DNA from: Ceratotherium simum simum
Lineage: Eukaryota > Chordata > Mammalia > Perissodactyla > Rhinocerotidae
DNA length: 64,000 bases
Assembly: GCF_000283155.1 (NCBI RefSeq)
Contig: NW_004454265.1
Location: 3,226,201-3,290,200 of the forward strand
Direction: 5' to 3'
In this document: positions 1 to 11,200 of the stretch, piece by piece
Layout: each line of letters begins with the position of its first letter
Numbering within the stretch: position 1 is the first letter of the stretch
Notes under the pieces: model-generated
Told to the model about the DNA's origin: nothing
The model's input: the letters and a program-made list of their open reading frames with translations, nothing else
Database searches by the model: none
Position numbers and translations under genes: made by a program

Positions 1-439
1 AAGTGCTCACCAATGGATGGCATCTCAGCAGAGACCCTGAGGATGCTGTAAGGCCCAGTCTTCTTCTCACCCAGGATGGCTCCAACTGGCTGGCCTCATC
101 TCCCGCCTCTGCTCTTGGGTTGGCTGGAACAAGGACTGCTCCCGTTTCCACACTGGGCCCAAGGCTGGTTCTCCCTCTGCAGCCCCCACAGCTGCTGCCC
201 TAGGCAGCATCCTTCCCAACAGATGTCAGTAACTCTTCTTGAGATAAGCAGAGTGGCACAACTAAAGGCGCCAGCGTCTAGGAAACGTACTGGGCAGCAG
301 CTAACTTTAGGAAGGTGGTTATTTATCCTCATTAGACTTACCGCCCGCACATCAGCAGACAGAGAGCGTCTCTCCACACCTGAGGAATCTGAGCCTGCAC
401 GTGCTGATTCTAAGTTATGGCTCCTGAAGGCCAGTCCAA
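1..439. other. unassigned sequence, no gene recognised
   Basis: I see no repeat family, splice-flanked exon or RNA gene here. Open frames are present on both strands (for example 76-531 plus), but the longest runs into the MER5A-like element that follows and carries no recognisable motif, so I do not call a gene. Confidence 0.5.
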
Positions 440-622
440 GGGCAAATGCCTCTCAGCTCCATCAGAACCACTTGGGAAGCTTTTCAAAAATACAGATTCC
501 TGGGTCTGGCTCTGGAAACTCTGATTTGTGAGGTCAGAGGTGAAGCCCAGAGAGTCACCTGCACTTTTTAAGCGCTCCTCTGGGGACCTTGACAAGCAGC
601 CGAGTTTAGGGACCACTAGCAT
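440..622 (+). mobile_element. MER5A-like hAT DNA transposon fragment
   Basis: The order of blocks (CAGAACCACTTGGGAAGCTT, AAAATACAGATTCCTGGGTC, GAAACTCTGATTTGTGAGG, a TGCACTTTTTAAG block, and a closing GGGACCACTAGCATG) follows the MER5A consensus as I remember it. MER5A is a short non-autonomous hAT-Charlie element shared by eutherians. The copy is diverged and terminal repeats are degraded, so the ends are approximate. Confidence 0.7.
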
Positions 623-1169
623 GTCATCTTAAACTATAACAGACTTCTTAAAATGAAAGTCTCCTTATTTTTATTAAGAAATGTTACATTCTCATGTTAA
701 CACTTCAAAAATCTAGAGAAACATAAATAAGAAACGAAATATCATACAAAAATTTTATTACCCAGAGGTAATTACTGTTAAGATTTTGGAGAACATTTTT
801 CCAAACAACTCGACATGCAAACATATATAATTTTAAATAAATGCCAGTTTTCTTAGATAAGCTTTACACATGTATAATAATCATTCTATTAACCAAAAGT
901 ATGTGTTCTAGCAACAGGCTTTGCCAAAACTTTTATAGCAGAATTAGAAATAATGTTGGAGGACACCAGGCAAAGCACACCTGTGAAAACCTGTTAGATG
1001 GCGAATCTTTACTGAGTGATAGTCTCCTTGTTCCCTGTTAGGATTTTTCTGGTAAGTGCCAGCCAATGTGTCAGCAATGAACCACAAACCTTCCAATAAG
1101 TGTCCAGGAGTCTGAGGGCAGAGGGAAGAGAGACAAGTGTTAGGGAAAATTAGGGCAGGTGAAGGAGGT
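623..1169. other. AT-rich unassigned sequence
   Basis: AT-rich DNA without a recognisable gene. The part around 680-800 (TTACCCAGAGGTAATTACTG and the following AT-rich run) resembles an old LINE 3' end, but I cannot name the family. Confidence 0.4.
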
Positions 1170-1170
1170 A

Positions 1171-1309
1171 TAGTTGCCGGATAAAACACAGGATTTCACA
1201 TTTGAATTCCAGATAAACAAGTAATCTTTAGTGTAAGTATATTCCAATTTGTTTATCTGAAACTCAAGTTTAATCCTGTACCTTTATTTGCTAAATCTGG
1301 CAACCCTAG
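1171..1309. mobile_element. MER53-like palindromic DNA transposon
   Basis: The two halves are near inverted copies. The left arm runs TTGCCGGATAAAACACAGGA then a CCAGATAAACAA block; the right arm carries TTTGTTTATCTG, then TTTAATCCTGTACC, and ends AAATCTGGCAACCCTAG. This fold-back layout with a GGGTTGCCAGAT end matches my memory of MER53, a small non-autonomous hAT-type element. No coding capacity is expected. Confidence 0.75.
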
Positions 1310-3179
1310 GCTGAGGGGACCCACGCTTTGCTAGGGCAGCGTTGGCCCAGGGTAGAGGCAGAAGGTGGGCAGATGTGTGGCCAGACTCCAGGTCCAAGAA
1401 CAAGGTCATGGCAAAGGTTCACTAGCTCTGACGTGTCTCAGAGTCTAGCACAGCTTTGCCGCGTTGAGAAGTCAGACCCCAACCCACCCCCACCTCGTGC
1501 CCCTAGCTCAGGGGTGGAAGGACCACCCCTCATCTAAAGTAGTCAGCTCCTACCTGTGCTCACTCCCCCTCTTTTCACTGCGTGTGGATTCTCCCTCTCC
1601 CAGTGCACCCTCTCAGGCTGAATAATGCTTACCTCGGGAAACTTTCCTTTAGCAATGACTTTGATTATTCCTTTGGCTAGAACTAACTTTCTCAAGGAAA
1701 CATAAATTTTCAGCGGGAGCTCCATTTACTGTCCTCCACATTCATCCTTGTTCCTCTCACCATTTTTATCTCTTTTTTCCTTTCCTCTGCATCCTGGGGA
1801 AGCTTCCCAAATTTGCCCAGGTCTTAATTTGATAACCTCAGTTCTGACTTGACTGTCTCCAATATGAGGTTCATCCTGCCGCTATGGTCTTAGCATCCCT
1901 GCGATCTTGACTCTCTTGCCCAATCCCTTTTCATCTTGTCCTGTTTTCTTTTTACCTCTCCTTATGGTTTCTGCTCCTGTTTCTTAGAGGCTTTATCTTT
2001 TTGTACTCTACTTAAGACCCCAAATGGTATTCTAAAACCTTCTTCTGGTTCCTAGAGCCTGACTGAACATTTGCCGATAGAAATTGAGTGTGGCCTACAC
2101 TTGGCCCAACTCTCTGTCTGCTGGGGGCTGGTCAAATCTCTTTCTCACGTCTACAGCAAAAGCAGGTCGATGTGCCTAGCTGCTGTCCCTTTACCCACTA
2201 TAGCAAAGCTTTCTTTTTGCATGAGTCCCACTGGCCTGAAGCAAGACCTCCTCATCTCTCTACTTCTTGCTTCTCTGACATGCTGCAGAGAAGCAATCCA
2301 TGAAAGTCTACAATCTTCAATGTGCGGTGCTGCCAGAACTCTTCTTCCCCCGGCTTTACCTGTGGGAAAGGTACCTCCCAACATGCATTTCCGCTGTCTT
2401 TTCCTCATCCCTGTTCTCTGTCCTCTGTGCTACCCATAGAGGTTCTAATTTGGTAGGGTCTGGGAACCCGTGTGGAGTTACCTAGCTGTTGGTATAGACC
2501 CCTTATATCTAAAACAGAAGACCCCAAAAACAAGAGAGTTGAAGGGGCTTCCTGCCCGCTTTCAGTTGAGCAAGTTAAGAGTGAGTCCTCAGGTAAATTT
2601 CTCCGTCTCTCTCTCCAGGCCTTGTGGTTGGATTCTGGGTCTCTAACTAATCCTGCCTTTTGATAATGGTATGAGTCTTCATCTTTTGATGAGTTTCCTG
2701 TCTTCATGGGCATTTTAGGTCAGAGAAAGCTAACCAGATTCCATTTGAAAGCAGAACTCTGAAAATATTTTTAGCTTGTTTCATTTTAATGCAGCCAACT
2801 TCATATAAAGAAGTTTCACTGACTGGGGTAGCATTAATTTGACCATTTCCAGGAATCACAAAAGCATACCAAGCCTCGGTAGGTAGGTATCAGTCAGAGA
2901 AGAAGTGGAGACAAAGGTGCTTGGCTATGTTTGGGTAGACACCATAAAATCTTTAGACTAACCCTACCCTAGGCCTTGTAACATAAAACCCCAGGGTACA
3001 ATAGAAAAAGATAACTGGGGGACCTCTGGGTACAGAATGTAATTATCAGTGTGAAAATATCTTGGTTTCAATGGTTTTGTGCTAGACCCAAATGACCTCA
3101 AATTATAAGGTTTTTAAAAGTTCCTCAAATAATTAATAATTCTATCCTGCACTATAAATTATAGTTTAGATAAGCTTTC
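1310..3179. other. unassigned sequence, no gene recognised
   Basis: About 1.9 kb with pyrimidine-rich stretches (1730-2000) and no repeat I can name. Several short open frames (for example 2071-2439 plus, 122 codons) have no motif, signal peptide or conserved-looking exon edges. Old L2-like sequence is possible in 1840-2030 but too diverged to call. Confidence 0.4.
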
Positions 3180-3600
3180 TAAACTTAACACAGTTTAAGG
3201 CCCTTTCACAACTGGATTTTTCCCTTCCTTCCCCTCCTTGTCCTCAAATTCCTACCACACATCCACCACCCAGCAGTAACGCCAAACCTCTCCCTGCTGT
3301 GACGGAGTCAGGCCCCTTTCCTCCACCATGTCTTCGCACATGCTGTTCTTCCCTGTGCATGCCCTATGCGTGCACCCGGGGGACCCCTGCACAGCCTCGG
3401 GACTCGAGTTCAAGGTTTTTTCCTCTGTGGAATCTCTCTTGCTCCCCAGGCAGTTTGTGGCTCCCTCCACGTTGTTTACCTAACACTTTGTACAAGCCAC
3501 CCTCCCAACAGGCATCGTGCCCAGGTGTGCCTGTGTGGTGTTCAGTGCACGCTGGACTGAATGATGGGGAAGAAACCACAGGAGGCTGGTGCTGTGCTCA
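3180..3600 (+). mobile_element. L2-like LINE 3' fragment
   Basis: Blocks such as TTTCCTCCACCATGTCTTCG, CATGCTGTTCTTCCCTGTGC and CTCTGTGGAATCTCTCTTGC keep the order of the L2 3' coding end (the region reading 'clinical surname-like' CTGTTCCTC...CCTGGAA in the consensus). Diverged and without an open frame. Ends are approximate. Confidence 0.55.
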
Positions 3601-3674
3601 CTAAGTAGGAGAAATAGTCTCCACTGGCCCCTGCTCTTCCATGGTCTTGCCTGACCTTGCCTGAAACAAATGGA

Positions 3675-3873
3675 GGGGCTGGCCCAGGGGCACAGTGGTT
3701 AAGTTCACGCACTCTGCTTCAGTGGCCCAGGGTTCGCAGGACCGGATCCCAGGCGTGGACCTACACACCGCCCATCAAGCCACACTATGACTGTGGCCCA
3801 CATACAAAATAGAGGAAGATCGGCACAGATGTTAGCTCAGGGCCAATCTTCCTCACCCTCCCCCAAAAAAAGA
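3675..3873 (+). mobile_element. ERE-type tRNA-derived SINE
   Basis: Head GGGGCTGGCCCAGGGGCACA with box A-like GTGGTTAAG, box B-like block near GGACCGGATCCC, then AGATGTTAGCTCAGGGCC, CTTCCTCA and an A-rich tail. This is the ERE family of horses and relatives, transcribed by RNA polymerase III and mobilised by L1. CpG decay and substitutions indicate an older copy; I see no clean TSD. Confidence 0.93.
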
Positions 3874-3929
3874 AATGGAGGAAACCAACTAACAGTTATT
3901 GAGCATCAGTTCTGCTGAAAGGCCTGCCC

Positions 3930-4140
3930 TGGAGGCAACAAGAGGTCCAAGCTCTGTCACTGTTCAGCTGTGTGCCCTGGAGGAAGATTCTCACCTTGTG
4001 TGAGCCCCAGTTTCTTCATCTATAGAGTGAAGATAATAATAGAGCTCTCCTTAGAGGATTGTCGTGAAAAGTAAAGGAGACAGTGTTTTAGAGTGCTTAG
4101 AAGAGTTCCTGGCACATAGTAAATATTCAGTAAAAATTAA
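3930..4140 (+). mobile_element. MIR SINE
   Basis: Contains the MIR core and tail order: CAGCTGTGTGCCCTGG, then AGCCCCAGTTTCTTCATCTA, AGATAATAATAG, and a 3' block CTGGCACATAGTAAATATTC. MIR is an ancient mammal-wide tRNA-derived SINE with an L2-type tail. Confidence 0.85.
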
Positions 4141-4459
4141 CCATTAATATTAATCAGTTGGAGCAGAGAGACAAGTTGAATATACCAGGGTGGGTGCCTA
4201 AGTGGAATCACAGAGAGACACTTAGCCCAACTTGGGAGTTTAAGGATGACAGGCCGGAGGAGATGACACTTGAAAGAAGCCTCCATGTGGAAGCGCCCCT
4301 TCTGGACAAGCAGGCTGCCCTCTTTATGAGGTACCTCCCCCAGCACAGCCTGCCTGGAGGACTGATGTGATTTAAGGCCCCACTCCCTAGTGGTCCACCT
4401 CTCCAGCCCAGTATATCACAGTCCCTGGGCAAGAGTAGGGATCCTGGAGGAAGCTGCCT

Positions 4460-4585
4460 TCATCACCAACCAGCTGTGTGAGCCTGGGAAAGCAGCTCAC
4501 CCTCTCTGGGCCTCCAGGGCCTCATCTGTGATGCTCCCTTCAGAAAGAGATAGTGGACTAAGGAGAAGTCCCTAAGGAGCCGCCT
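4460..4585 (+). mobile_element. MIR SINE fragment
   Basis: CAGCTGTGTGAGCCTGGGAA followed by CTCTCTGGGCCTCCAGGGCC and CTCATCTGTGATG is the MIR core. The 3' tail is missing or too diverged to see. Confidence 0.65.
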
Positions 4586-6389
4586 CAGCATGTGAGGTGA
4601 CCCAGTGCAAAGCAAAGATGAAGGAGGCTGTCCTGGACAGATGAACATCACTCTCCTCTACCTCCCTATCTGGAAGAAGAGATCTGAAGGGGAAGAACGG
4701 GACAGTGTTTGGAAATGCTATGCCTTTCTCAGCAGGAGTCACAATGGAAAAGGCAGGAGGCTGTGCTTGGGAGAATCTGCATACATAGTGTTTCTGGGGC
4801 CCCTGTGTGTTTGTTTCCGGGACGTTTCTCTCTGAAGTAACTGAGGGCAGAAGCCAGAGGGCTGCATCCAGAGCTGCTGGCTCAACCTGGCAGATGGATT
4901 CTCTCCTGACGGCCTCCGTCGCCATCGCCCCCTCTGGCTCCATCCCTCACCTGCACAGCATAGCAAACGCCAAGATGACTCACAACTCCACTCTGGAGGC
5001 GCTCAAGGAATGCCCTCCACTGAGGGCAACGCCTGGCTGCTCCCCGTGTGGGGAAAGGAACCCTGACACATCTCCAGAAAGCAACAGAAGCCCAGGATGC
5101 CGCTGCCTCTATCTCTTTGTCAAAGTGTGGGTTAGATTAATTCATTGGCTTCCTGTGTGTACAAGACTGAAGAAATGGTAACTTCGTAAAAAAGGAGAGT
5201 GGCCAAACAAAAGCTGGAGGCAGGCTTTGATGGCTGCAAAATAAATTAGGAAGAGAAAATCACCAAGTAATTTTTCCCGGATGTGTTTGCTTTGTCTTTG
5301 AACCTTTTTTTCTCGTGTTATGTCAATGGGTTAATTGCCTTCTGACACTGAGTGACAATAAGACACTTTTGCCTGCTAAGATAAAGCAAAGTTAATTGAA
5401 GGAAGTTAGTAATGAAAATATCAGACTCGGTCCATTCCAGGTAGAATATGACACTTGAAATTATAGCCAAAGTGACTCCTACACTCACATATAATGTGTC
5501 TAAAAGCTTGGCTTCCAAGAAACCAGCCGTCAGTCACCCACCAGCCGTCAGTCACCCAGAGTTCTGTGTCCATCACAAACAGGTGACAAGGGAATCTATA
5601 AACCACGAATCCTGGACATCACTGGAGTACAGAAAGCTATGGTTCTCATCTCTAGAAAATTCATTATCAACGTCTAGCACAGAGGGAAGCCAATTGTTTC
5701 TATATTTAAACATAATTTTATTTCTGAATATAAATTCAGATGGCTGAGTGCATTCATTTCTGAAATATGTTTACCCCAAATACACAAATTGTTCAGTCTG
5801 CTCAGTCCTTCAGTAATGGAAACAGTGCCTGATAAAGCACAAAGCCTGGTTGTTCACTTAATTGGCTGCTGTGTTGTTGCACCTGCAGAGATGAAAAATG
5901 GGGAGAATGTCAGGTCTCCAACCCCGCATCTACTAAGGAGCCCCAGAGTCTAATTCTCTTAAAATGCCAAAATCTCCCAATTCTGTAGGGCTCTTTGGCC
6001 AGCATCTGTCATAAATTCAAGGGAAAGTACTACAATCACCCAGCCAGTGACAAAGAAAATGAGATTCAATTAGTCAGTGGCTGGGACATCGTCTGCTGGT
6101 GGTGAGAAGTGGACACATGCAGAGCGTCTATAAATGCTGGTCCAGGAGAGCAGTCCCTACACCGCTGACCGGGTGAGGCTCTGCTGCCAGAGACGCAGCA
6201 ATTCTCCAGCCTACTGACAACTGTCCTCAAAATGGAGGGACGGGTGTCCATGGCTCTTAGATCCAGGAATTCAGGGGGGAGGGTCTATATTAACTGTCTA
6301 GTGGTGTTCTTTTCATTACTTGGTGAGTGTTATTGATGGCAAAGCCAACTATAGACTAAGCAGACAGCCCTACATGAGAGACTTCAGGG
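4586..6389. other. unassigned sequence, no gene recognised
   Basis: No transposon family or exon is recognised, apart from the 18-bp tandem duplication listed separately at 5523. Open frames at 4572-4943 minus and 4807-5181 plus overlap each other in opposite directions and carry no motif. Confidence 0.4.
5523..5558. repeat. perfect 18-bp tandem duplication (two units)
   Basis: CCAGCCGTCAGTCACCCA occurs twice in a row with no mismatch (5523-5540 and 5541-5558). Two units only; probably a small replication-slippage duplication. Confidence 0.9.
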
Positions 6390-6394
6390 CATTC

Positions 6395-6500
6395 TTAACA
6401 CCTGAAATCTACATGAGACTAAAGTTTTCAATTCCATAATCAGAGACAAGATTTAAAAGGGTGAAAGATTCAAAGGTGGGTGGGCTAGCGAAGGAAATGA
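6395..6500 (+). repeat. unassigned dispersed repeat X, copy 1
   Basis: CATGAGACTAAAG...ATCAGAGACAAGAT...AAAAGGGTGAAAGATTC...GGTGGGTGGGCTAG matches 9315-9405 in the same order and orientation with many substitutions. It is likely part of a longer old transposon that I cannot name. Confidence 0.55.
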
Positions 6501-6699
6501 CATCTATGGAATATATACTAGGCATTCTGTGATCTATCCTACAAATATATTCTCATTTAATTGTCACAATTGTACTTCCTGGTAGGAAAGAGAAGACACA
6601 TTTAAACTAGTAATAAAGAGACTAATGAAGACATTATTCACAAATATGTATAGCAAGGCTTAGGAAAACCAAAAAGTGCAGTGTCCTGAGGTTAGCAAA

Positions 6700-7020
6700 A
6701 GTGAGGAGTGTCCTCGTCCTAGGCCAGCAGAGGCAAGAGTGCAGAATGGTTACCAGAACCCAAGGAGAGTAGATGTACTGAGAGGGCTGCCTGGCAGGAG
6801 ATACGGCCTAGTGTGGAGGTGTGCAGCCAACCAGGAGTGACCCAGAGTGGGAGCCAGGGAATAAATACTCCACCCCACTCCTCCCATCCTCCAAACTCCT
6901 GCTGGTGCTCTCCATTGGCCAAACCCAACCAAATGCAGCGGGCGGAGAGGCCTATTGATGTATCTCCTACAAGCAGGCTCCGGAAGGTGAAAAGCGGATC
7001 TGAAGGAGCACGTGGATGAT
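6700..7020. repeat. unassigned dispersed repeat Y, copy 1
   Basis: The block CTCCATTGGCCAAACCCAAC with its flanks (a C-rich CTCCTCCCATCCTCC run before it, GGATGATACCCAGC after it) recurs at 10760-11200. I recognise it as a common mammalian interspersed repeat but cannot name the family. The open frame 6719-6928 on the minus strand, beginning MGLANGEHQQ, is part of the repeat and not a host gene. Confidence 0.65.
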
Positions 7021-7039
7021 ACCCAGCGCTGCAGATATA

Positions 7040-7165
7040 TAATTACCCTCGTTTCACAGAGGAAGAATCTGAGGCTCAGAGAGGGTAAGGTCCACAGTCA
7101 AACAACCAGGATTCAGACTCACGTCTGCAAGACTTCAAAGGTCTCTGTGCCGCACTGAGTAAAAT
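7040..7165 (-). mobile_element. MIR SINE, antisense
   Basis: Plus-strand blocks TTTCACAGAGGAAGAATCTG and AGGCTCAGAGAGGGTAAGG followed by a CAGGATTCAGACTCACGTCTG block are the reverse complement of the MIR core. Confidence 0.8.
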
Positions 7166-7327
7166 GGACAAGGTCTGAGTGAAATGGAGGACAGACATAA
7201 ATTCACACTAGATCTCTAAATGCCCATTGGTGGGAGGGAAGAGAAAGATAAGCAGGTTCTGAGAAACACCAGGATGGAGGGAGTGCGAGCCACAGAGGGT
7301 GAGGAAGGATATAAAAGAGGAGACCGA

Positions 7328-7571
7328 GGGGGCTGCCTGGTGATGTAGCAGTTAAGTTCACTCACTCCGCTTTGGCGGCCCCGGGGTTCCCGGGTTCGGT
7401 TCCTGGGTGCAGACTGACATACTGCTTGTCAAGCCATGCTGTGGCGGTGTCCCATATAAAGTAGAAGAGGATGGGCGTGGATGTTAGCTCAGGGCCAATC
7501 TTCCTCAGCAAAAAGAGGAGGAGTGGCATTGGATGTTAACTCAGGACTAATCTTCCTCACCAAAAAAAAAG
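7328..7571 (+). mobile_element. ERE-type SINE with TSD
   Basis: Full ERE layout: head GGGGCTGCCTGGTGATGTAG, GTTAAGTTCACTCACTCCGC, box B-like GGTTCGGTTCC, two TTAG/TTAACTCAGG body blocks and an A tail. The flanks share AAAAGAGGAGACC (about 7313-7325 and 7567-7579), the TSD of an L1-type insertion. Confidence 0.95.
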
Positions 7572-7955
7572 AGGAGACCAGGGGCACAGGGAGGCAGACT
7601 GCCAATGCCTGGTCCTGAAGAGGGCCCCTTCCCCTCATGAGTCATGCGAGCCTGGGTCCCAAGCCACTAGACAGTGATCAGAGTTTACTGCCAGACACAT
7701 GGTCAGCAGGTCCCTTAAGATGAAATTTTAGGTTTTTAAACCAAGGTTTTATTCCCCAAAAGCACTACTATTTGAAGAAAGAATACCAGAAGTCTGATGT
7801 GAAAACATAAACTGCGTTGGTCCTAACCTAAAAAGGAACACTAATGAGTATTTTTGTAATAATGTCAGTATCTGACATGAAAATGCCTGGCATTCAGTTA
7901 TCCTTGGGACAAACTAAACACAACACAACACAGAATCTGGAAACCCAGTTAGTCT
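7572..7955. other. unassigned sequence
   Basis: Starts with the downstream TSD of the preceding SINE. No gene or repeat recognised. Confidence 0.4.
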
Positions 7956-7959
7956 TCAG

Positions 7960-8180
7960 GGCAGAGTGGAAAGAACCCTAGGCTCATTTGAATTCGTCTT
8001 GAATTCAAGAACCCGCGCTGAAATCTCGATAAGTCACTTCCTAATTTACCTCAACAACCTCCCACCATGAGCTGTTTCCCACCTGCAAAATGGGGAAAAC
8101 ATTACCAGCCCAGTGCACACCATATAGATTTATTGTGGAAATCCAGTGGCTAAGGTATAGCTGTAAAGTATAAAATATGT
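7960..8180 (+). mobile_element. MIR-like SINE
   Basis: The order is AGTGGAAAGAACCCTAGGCTC, a GATAAGTCACTTCCTAATTT block, GCAAAATGGGGAAAACATTA and GTGGAAATCCAGTGG. It fits a diverged MIR in sense orientation. Confidence 0.6.
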
Positions 8181-9314
8181 AAAATACAAACTATCTTTAT
8201 ATTATGCAGACTTTATTTAAAATTAAAAAAAAAAAAATTTAGTCCCAAAACAAACAAAAACCAGAGATTGGGTTGGGAGAAGTCTCCATCATATTTTAAG
8301 AAATTTCTTGATTACTAACCCATTTCCAGCCTCACCCAATACCTATACCCCCACAACCTAGCCCGGGATTGAAAGAGAAAAATTCATCTGAAATGTAAAT
8401 GTAGCTATGACTCATTTCTTGGCAGTTTTCCTGATACATCTGGGTGAAATGCAAAAATAAACTAACATCTGTCTTTGTCTTTTCTCTGCCGTGTGCCTTT
8501 CCTTGGTGGTGACTGTAGCATCTTCTTTTGAGTAGATATAGTCTGGGGACCCAAGAAAATCATTTAGATAAGCTGGGCTCCCATCTCCCTCTCCCCACTC
8601 TCCCCTCATGCCAAGACTTAGTCACAAGTGGGCCACAGCATGGTGCCATTTAACCAGCATGGCTGAGTGCCTCCTCTGTGCCACACTGCCCAGGGGCTGG
8701 GAATACCAGGTAAGTGAGGGCAGAGGGCAGTGCCTGGCTCAAGAAGCTCCCTCACAGCCCGGTGGGGAAGTTGTTCAAGTAAAGCGGCAACTGAGGTCCA
8801 TTGTGATCTTTCCGTGACAGCAGTAAAAACAGGCATATGAATGAGATCTACATTTGGAGGTGTTTCAGCACCTAAACATACTTTAAAGATAAAAATTTCA
8901 AACCTCATCAGCATGTTTTGCCTACTTGTTATTGACAATCCAGATATTTCTTATCATCAGAGTATTTGGTATGACATGGATCCAGATCCAGATCATCAGA
9001 GTTTTTACATTAAAATGACTCATGAGATTATTTGAACATGATATCAACACAACCTAAGGCAGTTAATTTCCCATAGATGATGAAGAGTGACCTCAACCAG
9101 GTAAAATGATCAGATGGTGACATAAGAACCAGCTACTACTTGACGCAAGAGATGTCCCATAACATCTGGTCACAGCCACTGAGTCAATCAAAAAGCATGT
9201 TTTTTTTAACCAAAGAAAAATAATCAAGGGACAGAGGGTGAACAAAACATGTAGCCAATACAGCTGCTCCAGACTGGCAAGCAGGGCAGTCCAGACAGGT
9301 GGAGCCGAGATTAG
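8181..9314. other. unassigned sequence, no gene recognised
   Basis: AT-rich, with an A-run at 8227-8237. Short open frames at 8412-8609 (minus) and 8618-8938 (minus) have no motif. Nothing else seen. Confidence 0.4.
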
Positions 9315-9405
9315 ATGAGACTAAAACCTGTAGCTCCACAGTCAGAGACAAGACTGAAAAGAGTGAAGAATGAGAAGGAAGGTAGGCTGGGAAACAAAGA
9401 ACACA
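9315..9405 (+). repeat. unassigned dispersed repeat X, copy 2
   Basis: GATGAGACTAAAACC...GTCAGAGACAAGACTGAAAAG...GTGAAGAATGAGAAGG...GGTAGGCTGGG is the counterpart of 6395-6500, same orientation, 2.9 kb apart. The match is partial, so both are old copies. Confidence 0.55.
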
Positions 9406-9599
9406 GGCCTTCAGGACACCTCATCCTTTTGACAAGGATTCTAATCAGATGTGTTACTAATCTGCCAAATTAAATTTCGCAGTGACACATGCACAGGCGT
9501 TAAAATGCTGGCAAAAATGAATTAAAATCCCAGTAATTAACTTATAATTTTGAACTGGTTTTGAACTCCTGAATGAACTCAGAACTGGGAAGTAATTGA

Positions 9600-9775
9600 G
9601 GCTTAGATCACAGGCTTTTAGAATTGGAGGAAAATGCAGAGATCTTTCTGACCAACCCCATCATCCTCTAAGATGGGAAAACTGAGTATCAAGGGGTTAA
9701 GGGACTTGGTCAGGGTCACCAGATAGTTAATGGCAGAGGCAGGTCTAGAAAACAAGTCTACACCTGATGGTTAGT
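9600..9775 (-). mobile_element. MIR SINE, antisense
   Basis: Plus-strand blocks TAAGATGGGAAAACTGAG, GGGGTTAAGGGACTTGGTCA, GGGTCACCAGATAGTTAATG and GGCAGAGGCAGGTCTAGAA are a reverse-complement MIR. Confidence 0.85.
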
Positions 9776-10759
9776 ATAAAAGCTTTATAAGTCAGGACAT
9801 GAAATGACAGCCGACCCAATAATGCCACCAGACGGGTAGAAAAAAACAGCTATGTTCAAGTTTGGGAAAGGAGAGTTAATCAAACTGATGAATTAAAGTT
9901 AAGGCTTATTTTAATAATTAATAAGAATCCTTTAATTAATGACAACCGTTCTTGTCAACTCTGACCACATAAAGAAATTATCTTCAGGTGACTGCGTAGC
10001 TGCAGGGTCCTAGAGGGGATGCCTGGAGCAGCCTACCTCCTAAGGCATTGGAGACTCACTATCCAGGAAAAGCAACAAGGCTGATCCTGCCCCACATCCC
10101 TACCCCAGGGTTGTGGGAAACTCAAATGCAAACCCTACCACGCAGGGCTCTTCTCTGGGAAACCCAAATCTCAGGCCCAGCTTTTCATGAGGAAAACACT
10201 GAGCTGCGATGCAGCCGCCACGGTGCCAGGGCAGCGCTGGACCTGCGCCGGCTCAGACAGTGCGTTCTCGCTGCACTTCCCCAGGTGGTTCCGTCCATGA
10301 AATCCTGCAGAATCGGCAGTGTCAGGAAATGTCTTTCTGGGGGATTTGACTCACAAATATTGTAGATGGCATGGAGTCCAGTGGTCCCTCGACTTTGGGA
10401 TTCTACAGACCAGTACATCGGTAAATAAATTCAAGGCACTCACTGGTAACTTTCTACTTTGCCAAGTAAGGACATTTTTTAAACATACGTTCATGTCATA
10501 CAAGAAGGATCATTTTAACCCCGAGAAAGTAGAAAGGAGATGTATAATGAAAAAAATATAGTACTCTAAGTTGAACAAGTTCAACTTCATGAAAATCTAT
10601 GTTGCCCTTCTTTTTAAAATTTCACACTGGACCAGTGAAAACTTTGTCATGGTTGTCTCCAACCAGTCCATTTGGAAACCATGATCTTATGCTGTTAGAA
10701 AATATCTCTAACACCACAAATATTTATTCAGAATATCTACTGACTGCTTTAAGAAGAAA
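9776..10759. other. unassigned sequence with a short palindrome
   Basis: No gene recognised. The open frame 10048-10365 (plus, 105 codons) is in a GC-richer stretch but carries no motif I know. A short inverted repeat AGTTGAACAAGTTCAACT lies at 10569-10586 (8-bp arms). Confidence 0.4.
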
Positions 10760-11200
10760 AAGGTCCCAAATAAGATGAACTGAGAGATTTTACCGAAGAC
10801 ACTACTTAGAGAGATGTGGGCAGAGTTACAGAAACAAGGGACAATGACAAGCACTAGGGGGAAGCTGTTACCACCCACAGGCCTGAGAACCACCAGTAGT
10901 GTCCCGGGACCCAGGAGAGCTGGAGCCATAGAGGAGGGGCCAGGCAGACATTGCTGCCATGCAGTAGCAACACAGCCACTTCCAGAAAATGCTGCAAAGG
11001 TGGGGAAGGAGTTGCAAAGGTCTTTGACCTCTTCCTCCTCTTGTCCTCCAGACTCTTGCTGGGCCTTCCATTGGCCAAACCCATCTGGAAGCCAGGAGGC
11101 TAGGGAGCCCAAGTGATATGATCCCCAGGGGTCAGCCTCTTGGGCCTAAGGCAGAGAGACAAAGAAGGAAGGGAGAAGGGGGGAAAATGGAAAATAGCCA
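10760..11200 (-). repeat. unassigned dispersed repeat Y, copy 2
   Basis: Shares TCCATTGGCCAAACCCA and the preceding CTCCTCTTGTCCTCCAGACT block with 6700-7020. This copy is longer. Read on the minus strand it ends near a TAATAAA-free A/T-rich edge and looks LTR- or LINE-end-like, hence the tentative strand. Open frames here (for example 10854-11084 minus, beginning MGLANGRPSK) belong to the repeat; the MGLANG start is shared with copy 1. Confidence 0.6.

Noticed and set aside
10569..10586. Inverted repeat AGTTGAACAAGTTCAACT as a regulatory site
   Set aside because: Short, with no supporting context; several such sites are expected in 64 kb.
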